A stretch of DNA of 5,330 nucleotides, taken from assembly GCA_049680295.1 (NCBI GenBank), contig JBAUHN010000062.1, positions 1 to 5,330 of the forward strand. The letters are read 5' to 3'. Position 1 is the first letter of the stretch. Each line of letters opens with the position of its first letter. This DNA comes from JBAUHN01 sp049680295 (GTDB taxonomy: Bacteria; Pseudomonadota; Alphaproteobacteria; Rhodobacterales; Rhodobacteraceae). Both the position numbers and the translations under genes were made by a program. Positions 1 to 5,330 of the stretch are shown in pieces. Under the pieces are notes generated by a model. That model searched no databases, was not told the DNA's origin, and was given only the letters and a program-made list of their open reading frames with translations.

Positions 1-1012
1 GCGTCATGTCGCGACCTTCACGCAAAGAGGCAACTGTCGCAGCCGGATCGCCGCTTGTCACGTCAGACGGCTTCAAGCTGTTCAAATATTCGGTGATTTC
101 ATCCTTCATGCCGGAACCGATTGCACGCTCTGTTGGATCGACAGCGCCAGCCACGTCGCGACCAACTAAACGTCGGGCTTTCTCAACCTCGGAAATGCGC
201 GGCGAAACCAAAGAGCTAATCTTTTCAGACGTTCGTGAAGCTTTGGGGGCCAAGAATGGGTCCATTCCATCACTAGCGGCACGACCCGAAACCCTAGCCT
301 GCAAGTCGGAGGTCGCCTGTGGGGTCAATTGGCTTTGGGAGGAATCCACTGCGTCATATGCGGCACGCTGACGAGACTTCAGTTGATCCATGGACGGCGC
401 TTGCGCGCTAGGTCGCAAGCCACGCCCCAAGGCAACGGGCGACATCCCCCCCATCATTGATGCAATCAGGTCAGCGGTTTCGTTGCCGGGCGCGATTTCC
501 TGCGATGTTTGACCCGCAATTCCGGAACCAACTGCGCTTGCAGCTTCAGTCGTGCCAAGCGCTAGTGGGGCTTTTGCTCCGCGCATCATCGCACCGCCAG
601 GGATAGCCATCGCCCCAACCTCCTGACCGACCCTGCGACCATATCGTTGCGCCGTCGTTTGCGGCTGGGTGTCCGAAATCGTTGGGGCCAGCAGATTCAA
701 GAAACTCTCACTGCCGCCCACCGGATTTGAGATAGCCGGTTCGCCCTGTTCGATTCGACCGTTTTGAGTGGCTGGGTTGCCGTTTTCATCCAGCGCCATA
801 TCAGCCGTGAAGGTTGGCTTAGAAAGGAAACCGTTTATCCCAGAAGCTACCGCGTCCACTGGCATTCCTAACATGCCCGCGATACCCTCATTCACGCCAG
901 ACATGGATTGTTCAACCATGTTGGTTTCTGGCGGAGCATTTCTCGCCTGTGCCGCAGCGATGATTTGACGCTGGCGTGCGCGCTTCAAAATTGCCTGTTG
1001 TTCTGGTGTCAT
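1..1012 (-). CDS. Probable phage internal virion / DNA-ejection protein (N-terminal part, cut by left edge)
   Basis: Seen: an uninterrupted frame of 337 codons from ATG at 1012-1010 to the left edge, with no stop inside the window, so the 3' end is missing. The ATG overlaps the upstream gene's TGA (ATGA), which fixes the start. The protein opens with a charged helix (MTPEQQAILKRARQRQ), then a Gly/Ala/Met-rich stretch at about residues 38-65. A motif QRYGRRVGQEVG at 122-133 leads into a long Ala/Gly-rich, weakly hydrophobic region at 133-197 with no strong single membrane helix. From about 208 it becomes charged and helical (QRAAYDAVDSS, then SEVEKARRLVGRDVAG and DPTERAIGSGMKDEI). Known: large ejection proteins of podoviruses commonly carry amphipathic Ala/Gly-rich segments that act at the host membrane. 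Inferred: its place right after a wall-hydrolase virion protein fits an ejection-channel component. I recognise the general style but cannot name a family. Coding is supported strongly; the role only moderately. Confidence 0.8.
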   Translation of the reverse strand, partial: MTPEQQAILKRARQRQIIAAAQARNAPPETNMVEQSMSGVNEGIAGMLGMPVDAVASGINGFLSKPTFTADMALDENGNPATQNGRIEQGEPAISNPVGGSESFLNLLAPTISDTQPQTTAQRYGRRVGQEVGAMAIPGGAMMRGAKAPLALGTTEAASAVGSGIAGQTSQEIAPGNETADLIASMMGGMSPVALGRGLRPSAQAPSMDQLKSRQRAAYDAVDSSQSQLTPQATSDLQARVSGRAASDGMDPFLAPKASRTSEKISSLVSPRISEVEKARRLVGRDVAGAVDPTERAIGSGMKDEITEYLNSLKPSDVTSGDPAATVASLREGRDMT

Positions 1013-2955
1013 TGGAATGCCGCCTTTTCTTCGTCGGTCAAAGTCGGCCACAATGCCTCCCACTCTTCTTGGGAAATATTGGCCTCGGCGGGAGCCGCCG
1101 GAATGCCGCCTTCAATTGCAGCTTTTGTCGTAGGTGGAGTTTCAACTTTTGGTGTCTCGTTTCGCGATTGGTTTCGATCTATCCAACCGTTGATCGTATT
1201 CCCCGGCGTTGTCATGAATTGCGCGGCATCAGCCAGCATGGCCGAGGCTTTTTCTTGCGCGGCTTGCTTCTTGACCAGCCAGATGCGCAGCTCCGGAGGC
1301 GATAAATCGCGTGGTACGGCAGTATTCATAGCGAGGCGCAGTTCGCCCTCAGACAGCGCGCCAAACGTAACGGAGCCGACAACATCCAGCCCCATTCGGT
1401 CCATAGCGTTATTCAAGGAGGCTGAAGCCTCAGTTACATTGGGCAAGTGCTTGTAAACCAATCCGCTTTCGGCTCCGCTATCAATAGCAGCGATAGCTTC
1501 TCCAATTGTGCCGATGCTAGACTGGAGTTTTCCATAGTCTTCCCAAGCAGAGACGCCCGCCTTGACTGTTGCTGATGCAACATCCTCGGTCGCTTTAGCG
1601 ATGCCGCCAAGTTCGATATCGGCGTCCAGCGTACCAGTTCGACGGGCGCCATAGATATCGCGCTGGTTTTCCACAGTGTATTCGCGCGCGGAGCGTATGG
1701 CGTCTGCGGCCTGTTGGCCTTTTACCTGCGTCCCATCAGGCGCGAGAACACGGCGCGTGCCATCGTTCATGATTAGAACCGCCGTGCCATCATCCAGCGC
1801 TACGCTGGACTGAACCTTGGCCGCGTCTGAGATTCCCGCACGATCCTGTTCCAGGTTCAATTGAGCTTGCTGGATTTGCAACTGACGCAACGGATCGTTC
1901 TGGCTTTGCTGCTGTTTCCACAAGTAGTCTTCACGGCCCTGTTGCCGCTGCAATTGCGATTGCTGCTGCCCTTGCAGTTGGCGAATTTGGCCATTGATCA
2001 CATTCTGCTGTTGCGGAGACAGCCACTGGTTTTGCGCGGCCATCATTAAATTGTTAATCTGTGGTCCGTTCTGCGCAACCTGCGTGCCGGGGCCGGGTTG
2101 AAAACTGCCGCCCGGAACATTGATAGAATGCGCGATTGAGCCAACGCTATTGGCATAATTCGGGTCTGTCGCATAACCCGACTTACCAAGCGCAGCCAAC
2201 TGCCCTTCAAGGTCGGGCGCAGAAAGCATGTCGCGATAACGCGGGTTTTCCTGCAAAAACTGCGCATACCCGTCCACACTGTCGCCCATGCCATCATATC
2301 CGCGAAAGCTGTCATTGATCCGCACGGTTTGCCCGTTGACGACTTCATTCGTCGCAAAAGAATTGCCTCCCGGTTTGCCATGGGATTTGATGCCAAAATA
2401 GTTGTTTCCGGGGGCGTGCTTACCCCACCCGGTTTCCTGTGCCGCCTGCGCAATGATAATGCGCGGGTCTAAACCGGTTTGCTGAGAAACGCGCATGGCG
2501 TGGGGCATCATGGCTTGGATAAACTCATCCCGGCCTTGCGGTGCCTTCTGGGGCTGCTGCTGGGGCTTTCCAAGTGCCGCCATTGTATTATCGGCAATCG
2601 CTTGTTCTGGGCTGGGGGGCGTGGGTGGTGCTGGCCGCCGCATCCCCAAAACACTCATAGGGCCGCTATTACCACCATTCTGGCTGCCGCCCGTGAAGAT
2701 GCTGTTGAACAGGCCAGCCGCTTCGGAACGGCGTTCACCCTCGAACTTATCCAGCGCACGATTTTTCCGACCCGTGGCAATGCCAGAGAAAAGCTGTCCA
2801 AGGCCCTCACCGACATACCTTGCCTTACCGTATTGCGGCATAAGCGCCGCGAGTTGTGCGCGCTTGGCCCTTATCATTTCGGGCGTGCTGTTTTGATCAA
2901 TCTGGAACGCGCCCTGACCAAAAATGCCGCCGTCTTGTGCAGGAAAGAAGCTCAC
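1009..2955 (-). CDS. Virion-associated glucosaminidase-domain protein (648 aa)
   Basis: Start is GTG at 2955-2953, chosen because a strong GAGGAGG lies 7 bases upstream and the GTG overlaps the previous gene's TGA. Residues 1-140 are Gly/Pro/Gln-rich with a helix near 25-85. Residues about 142-281 form a glucosaminidase domain of the FlgJ/GH73 type (PF01832-like): IIIAQAAQETGWGKH carries the expected catalytic Glu at 174, followed by NNYFGIK and, later, FRGYDGMGDSVDGYAQFL and YATDPNYANSV. Residues about 305-372 are Gln-rich and probably coiled coil. The last third (about 455-600) is helical with a motif TFGALSEGELRLAM, and the tail ends acidic (DEEKAAFQ). There is no signal peptide or holin nearby, so it is more likely a virion-borne muralytic protein acting from outside during genome entry than a lysis endolysin. 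The glycosidase family assignment is firm; the exact bond cut and virion location are inferred. Confidence 0.9.
   Translation of the reverse strand: MSFFPAQDGGIFGQGAFQIDQNSTPEMIRAKRAQLAALMPQYGKARYVGEGLGQLFSGIATGRKNRALDKFEGERRSEAAGLFNSIFTGGSQNGGNSGPMSVLGMRRPAPPTPPSPEQAIADNTMAALGKPQQQPQKAPQGRDEFIQAMMPHAMRVSQQTGLDPRIIIAQAAQETGWGKHAPGNNYFGIKSHGKPGGNSFATNEVVNGQTVRINDSFRGYDGMGDSVDGYAQFLQENPRYRDMLSAPDLEGQLAALGKSGYATDPNYANSVGSIAHSINVPGGSFQPGPGTQVAQNGPQINNLMMAAQNQWLSPQQQNVINGQIRQLQGQQQSQLQRQQGREDYLWKQQQSQNDPLRQLQIQQAQLNLEQDRAGISDAAKVQSSVALDDGTAVLIMNDGTRRVLAPDGTQVKGQQAADAIRSAREYTVENQRDIYGARRTGTLDADIELGGIAKATEDVASATVKAGVSAWEDYGKLQSSIGTIGEAIAAIDSGAESGLVYKHLPNVTEASASLNNAMDRMGLDVVGSVTFGALSEGELRLAMNTAVPRDLSPPELRIWLVKKQAAQEKASAMLADAAQFMTTPGNTINGWIDRNQSRNETPKVETPPTTKAAIEGGIPAAPAEANISQEEWEALWPTLTDEEKAAFQ
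1023..1026 (-). promoter_or_regulatory. Weak ribosome binding site for the left-edge ejection-type protein
   Basis: AAGG on the minus strand (within a purine run AGAAAAGG), 10 bases before the ATG at 1012. It is a poor match, so initiation here probably relies on ribosomes finishing the upstream gene at the ATGA overlap. Confidence 0.4.
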
Positions 2956-3935
2956 GACAATGCCTCCTCATAGTTTACAGCAAACAGGCCGTCTGGACGC
3001 TTCATCACCGCACCCGGCTTGGACTTCTTGACCTCTTGCGCCATCAGGCCAATTTCGGTCTTGGGGCTGCCTTTGTACTTGAAGGAATAAATACCCAAAC
3101 CGTCCTTGGTTTCGCCGATTTTCTCTTTGTGATCCTTGGCGCGTTCATCCGACAGCGCAAACAAGCCGCCAAGACTGCCAATATTGGACCCCATCGCCGC
3201 TTGGTTTTGACCCCATGCGTTCATTCGCGCGTTGTCGCTGTTCGCGATAATCGCTGCGTTGTCCGTCGCGTTTATGCCGTTGATGTTATTGCCGGTCATG
3301 AAGTTCGGCTGCGAAACCTGCCCACCATTAAGCAGCGCGGAAATCTGGTTAATCCGTTGATTGTCTTCCGTCAGCAATTCTTGATTGGCCTGCCCTCGAC
3401 CCTGCAACAGCAGTTGGTTGTAAGCGTCATTCTGCTGCTGTCCGGCCAATGCCATTTCACGGTCATACGCCTGTGATCCTGCTTTGATGCCCTGATTTGC
3501 CAGCCGGGTGCGCAAATCTTCGTCGCGGTTGGCGAACATCGGGTCAAGGCGCTGACGCCCCAAGTCAAACAAGCGATTTTCTGTGGCCTCATTTCCAAGC
3601 TGGAAATTTCCCGTTAGCTGATCGCCGAGCGTTCCAGATAGGTTCGCGCCCAGATCAGCCAAATTAAGGCTGGCATCATCCTGGCGGTCCTTAATGGCCT
3701 GCTGCTGCTCGTTGAGTGTCTGCGTTACCGTAAACCGGGGGATGTCGTATGTCTCGCCCGTGTACGGGTCCGTAAACGAACTGCTACCCGTTTGGTCGAA
3801 CGTCCGGCTGCCGTCTGGCGTGACTTCATTCATATTCTGAAGCCAAGCGTTCGCAATGCCCGTGGAAACGGACGATCCCGTCTGCGCCGCAGAGGTTTCG
3901 CGCGGTGGCGTTGGGTCGGGTGCGTTTTTGCTCAT
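2952..3935 (-). CDS. Phage virion protein with C-terminal S74 intramolecular chaperone domain (327 aa)
   Basis: ATG at 3935-3933 has AAGGAGG 7 bases upstream and overlaps the previous stop (ATGA). Residues 1-70 are Ser/Thr/Pro-rich and probably disordered, with SFTDPYTGETYDIPRFTVTQ resembling a short beta segment. Residues about 72-205 are helical and rich in Gln, Asn, Asp and Arg (TRLANQGIKAGSQAYDREMA, then NQLLLQGRGQANQELLTEDN). Residues 206-260 are Asn/Gly-rich. The C-terminus, from LSDERAKDHKEKIGE at 261 to the end, matches the S74/endosialidase chaperone domain: Ser262 and Lys267 keep the S-x4-K spacing of the self-cleaving dyad, and IGLMAQEV at 295-302 is the family's typical later motif. 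Known: S74 domains trimerise and fold fibre or spike proteins, then cut themselves off. Here no beta-helix fibre precedes it, so the protein is probably a tail or internal virion component. Cleavage would release about 66 residues. Confidence 0.88.
   Translation of the reverse strand: MSKNAPDPTPPRETSAAQTGSSVSTGIANAWLQNMNEVTPDGSRTFDQTGSSSFTDPYTGETYDIPRFTVTQTLNEQQQAIKDRQDDASLNLADLGANLSGTLGDQLTGNFQLGNEATENRLFDLGRQRLDPMFANRDEDLRTRLANQGIKAGSQAYDREMALAGQQQNDAYNQLLLQGRGQANQELLTEDNQRINQISALLNGGQVSQPNFMTGNNINGINATDNAAIIANSDNARMNAWGQNQAAMGSNIGSLGGLFALSDERAKDHKEKIGETKDGLGIYSFKYKGSPKTEIGLMAQEVKKSKPGAVMKRPDGLFAVNYEEALS
2963..2969 (-). promoter_or_regulatory. Strong ribosome binding site for the glucosaminidase-domain protein (GTG start)
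   Basis: GAGGAGG on the minus strand, 7 bases before the GTG at 2955. It is formed by the Glu-Glu codons of the upstream C-terminus (NYEEALS). The good match and spacing decide in favour of the GTG start, which has no competing ATG nearby. Confidence 0.85.
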
Positions 3936-4387
3936 TGGGGAGCCTCCTTGTGAAACCCGTTGCCGAGCCAGTCATCATCGCCAAGAACGTAAATCGCCTC
4001 GGCCTTGTTTCGCCCGCGCAATCGGGGAATGTCGTATCTCTTGAACCCGAAGGCTTTAAATATGCGGGACAGCCGCTTGTCGTCCGGATCGCAGCGGGTC
4101 AAAACCGCCTGACACCCAAGTTGCGTGAACGGATATGAAAACATTTCGTCTAAAACCGAACGGCACAGCCATTTGGCGCTGTCCGCCGCCGCGCTAATTT
4201 CGATTGTGCCTGCGCTTTTGTTGTAGTTCTGAAATATTGCCGCACCCAAGACCGCGTTTCCGCTCGAAATTGAGGCAATAATCGTATCGCCCGGAATGTC
4301 TCTTTGATCGCCCCATATCCCAACAGATATGTACCGTTGCAGGGCCTCAAACTCATCGCTCCCGCGCTGCACCCAAACCGGGGTCAA
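3932..4387 (-). CDS. GNAT-like acetyltransferase-fold protein in the virion gene cluster (151 aa)
   Basis: Start is TTG at 4387-4385, supported by the TTGA overlap with the previous stop, a GGAG 10 bases upstream, and the lack of an in-frame ATG upstream or near the N-terminus. Seen: an alternating strand/helix pattern typical of GNAT proteins, with strands at TIIASI and AVLGAAIFQNY, then TIEISAAADSAKWLCRSVLDE and a helix, then GCQAVLTRCDPDDKRLSRIFKAFGF, where the 'neighbour helix then GF' ending (residues 100-115) is the most GNAT-like piece. The usual acetyl-CoA pyrophosphate loop (Q/R-x-x-G-x-G/A) is not clear: the matching place reads SAKWLCRS without glycines. So catalysis is uncertain and a structural or assembly role is possible. 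Known: T7 gene 13, just after the tail nozzle gene, is, as I recall, placed in the acetyltransferase fold group; this gene holds the same relative slot. The substrate is unknown. Confidence 0.8.
   Translation of the reverse strand: MTPVWVQRGSDEFEALQRYISVGIWGDQRDIPGDTIIASISSGNAVLGAAIFQNYNKSAGTIEISAAADSAKWLCRSVLDEMFSYPFTQLGCQAVLTRCDPDDKRLSRIFKAFGFKRYDIPRLRGRNKAEAIYVLGDDDWLGNGFHKEAPQ
3943..3949 (-). promoter_or_regulatory. Strong ribosome binding site for the S74-domain protein
   Basis: AAGGAGG on the minus strand, 7 bases before the ATG at 3935. It is a near-perfect Shine-Dalgarno match embedded in the last codons of the GNAT-like gene (Lys-Glu-Ala). It decides this start and predicts high expression, as for an abundant virion protein. 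Confidence 0.85.
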
Positions 4388-5330
4388 GCCACAAGCGCTC
4401 CAACGCTCATGGTTACGTCTTGCCCGACATATTCAACATCCGGTGCCACAATGTTGCCAAACGTAATTTGAATTTCGGGGGCGTGAGCATACCCCGTTAC
4501 TCCCAAGGCCGCCCATCGGCTATCATCAGCCCCAACGCCATCGCCTGAACCAGCGTCCCAAACAGAGACATCCCAAGAAGAGATGTCCCACCCATCAGAG
4601 GCATCAAAGACAACCGTACTAGGCGGGGGCGACAAAACTTCGTCGTAATCGGCTTTCATTTTTACCTGTGCCGAAATTGGGGAATTTGATATGAAGGTTG
4701 GCCGCGCCTGTAACGCTGTTTTTTGCACGCCCGGCAATCCCAAGCCCTCGAATTGGCCGAGATATGTTGCTGTATAAGGCATTCCGTCATCAGCGCCGGT
4801 GGTTTGCATCTTGTAAACTGAGCCATCAGAGGCCCCAAAGTACGCAAAGCCCCCAAAAATGCAGATGCACTGTGTGTCCAGCCCCGTAAAACGTGACCAA
4901 GCACCGGTCTTTAGATTTGCCACCAAACAAGTCCCCAGCGAAAGCACGGCTTCAGGTTGGGTTACGATCATGATGTTTTCAGACGGCCATTTTGCAATCT
5001 GCCAGCCAATGCTTGTTAAGGTGGCTGCCCGACTTTGCCACAGCGGCTCAATTGCGCGAGATGCGGCCCCAATGGACAAGGCACCGATATCCTTGCGGAC
5101 TGCCTCTGAGAGAGGAACCAGCCCGACTTCGGTTGCCACCAGAAGATCACCGCCAGCCTTCATGATTGCGCCGGGGCCAAGAGGGCGAGTGATTTCGTAA
5201 ACACCAACTTTAGACCAATCCGCCGCAGAGACGGGATTTGTGCCGCGATAAACAGCAACCTCACCTTCAGTTGAAATGAAAACACATTGCTCATTCGGGC
5301 CGTCGCCGGAATCCAGTGACCATGTAGCGC
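4384..5330 (-). CDS. Probable phage tail/connector protein (nozzle or DNA-stabilisation type), C-terminal part cut by right edge
   Basis: Seen: an open frame enters at the right edge and runs 314 codons to TGA at 4386-4384. The ATG at 5163 is internal, because the frame stays open upstream with typical sequence (WSLDSGDGPNEQCVFISTEG, then EVAVYRGTNP). The protein is beta-rich with short repeated blade-like units: VFISTEGEVAVYRGT, KVGVYEITRPLG, GGDLLVATEVGLVPLSEAV, NIMIVTQPEAVL, CICIFGGFAYFGASDGSVYKM. This suggests a beta-propeller-like fold, as in podovirus tail nozzle/tubular or P22 gp10-type stabilisation proteins. Near the C-terminus a Trp-Asp run (WDISSWDVSVWDAG, about residues 247-260 of the visible part) precedes a final beta domain. 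It is the first visible gene of the block and its stop overlaps the GNAT start. Phage tail/virion role is likely; the precise family is less sure, and no homology to T7 gp12 or P22 gp10 could be tested. Confidence 0.8.
   Translation of the reverse strand, partial: ATWSLDSGDGPNEQCVFISTEGEVAVYRGTNPVSAADWSKVGVYEITRPLGPGAIMKAGGDLLVATEVGLVPLSEAVRKDIGALSIGAASRAIEPLWQSRAATLTSIGWQIAKWPSENIMIVTQPEAVLSLGTCLVANLKTGAWSRFTGLDTQCICIFGGFAYFGASDGSVYKMQTTGADDGMPYTATYLGQFEGLGLPGVQKTALQARPTFISNSPISAQVKMKADYDEVLSPPPSTVVFDASDGWDISSWDVSVWDAGSGDGVGADDSRWAALGVTGYAHAPEIQITFGNIVAPDVEYVGQDVTMSVGALVA
4398..4403 (-). promoter_or_regulatory. Ribosome binding site for the GNAT-like gene (TTG start)
   Basis: TTGGAG on the minus strand, with GGAG ending 10 bases before the TTG start at 4387. 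It is a shorter match and further away than the sites of the next two genes, and it is paired with the weak start codon TTG. It lies within the last codons of the upstream tail gene. This suggests lower output of this protein, probably depending on coupling to translation of the upstream gene. Confidence 0.5.

Noticed and set aside
446..452. Run of seven C (seven G in the coding strand) as a frameshift site or sequencing error
   Set aside because: The left-edge frame continues with sensible sequence on both sides (SMMGGMSPVALG), so no shift is needed.
908..1456. Plus-strand open frame of 182 codons
   Set aside because: Lies antisense to the end of the glucosaminidase gene and the start of the left-edge gene; Cys/Ser/Arg-rich composition with no domain pattern, no convincing ribosome binding site, and it spans a well-supported junction on the other strand.
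1850..2040. Tandem DNA repeat or CRISPR-like array in the CTG/TTG-rich stretch
   Set aside because: No fixed repeat unit or spacer pattern; the bias is explained by glutamine codons in the real reading frame.
2479..2973. Plus-strand open frame of 164 codons
   Set aside because: Antisense to the N-terminal part of the glucosaminidase-domain gene; composition (His/Cys/Arg/Leu-rich) looks like a mirror frame and no family is recognisable.
2856..3476. Plus-strand open frame of 206 codons
   Set aside because: Crosses the GTGA junction antisense to two real genes; no domain, no ribosome binding site, Arg/Gln/Leu-rich shadow composition.
4551..4612. WD40 repeat domain in the tail protein
   Set aside because: The Trp-Asp pairs are 5 to 6 residues apart, far from the roughly 40-residue spacing of WD40 blades.
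4384..5163. A complete 259-residue gene starting at the internal ATG at 5163
   Set aside because: The frame stays open for 55 more codons to the right edge with beta-rich sequence continuous with the rest, so the ATG is an internal methionine and the gene is truncated by the window.
1..5330. Promoters, terminators, tRNAs or attachment sites
   Set aside because: All DNA is coding with overlapping junctions; I saw no GC-rich hairpin followed by a T run in the minus-strand sense, no convincing -35/-10 pair, and no cloverleaf-like segment.

Overview
This window is a slice of a tailed-phage or prophage structural (late) module. All five genes lie on the minus strand, so the transcribed order runs from the right edge to the left edge. 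Base composition is moderately GC-rich, and the protein sequences resemble virion proteins I associate with podovirus-like phages and prophages of Alphaproteobacteria (Rhodobacterales/Rhizobiales). That host guess rests on recognising protein style, not on a search. No integrase, host gene, tRNA or attachment site is visible, so free phage and prophage cannot be told apart here.

Layout in transcription order: (1) 5330-4384, the C-terminal 314 residues of a probable tail/connector (nozzle or stabilisation) protein, cut by the right edge. (2) 4387-3932, a 151-residue GNAT-like acetyltransferase-fold protein with a TTG start. (3) 3935-2952, a 327-residue Gln/Asn-rich virion protein ending in a short S74 (endosialidase-type) intramolecular chaperone domain. 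(4) 2955-1009, a 648-residue virion protein with an N-terminal-half glucosaminidase (FlgJ/GH73-like) domain, a Gln-rich helical linker and a conserved-looking C-terminal region; GTG start. (5) 1012-1, the first 337 residues of a probable internal virion/DNA-ejection protein, cut by the left edge.

There is no intergenic DNA. Each of the four junctions is a 4-base NTGA overlap in which the stop of one gene shares bases with the start of the next (TTGA, ATGA, GTGA, ATGA), pointing to one polycistronic message with translational coupling. I see no promoter, terminator, RNA gene, repeat array or mobile element; regulation visible here is limited to differing Shine-Dalgarno strength and start-codon choice.

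Taken together the genes look like the 'tail nozzle, then internal/ejection proteins' segment of a podovirus. The order (tail protein, GNAT-fold protein, three virion proteins, one carrying a wall-cutting domain) parallels T7 genes 12 to 16, although sequence similarity to T7 is not evident by eye. The likely joint job is to plug and extend the tail and to carry the genome across the host envelope. This T7-like reading is an inference from order and domain content.
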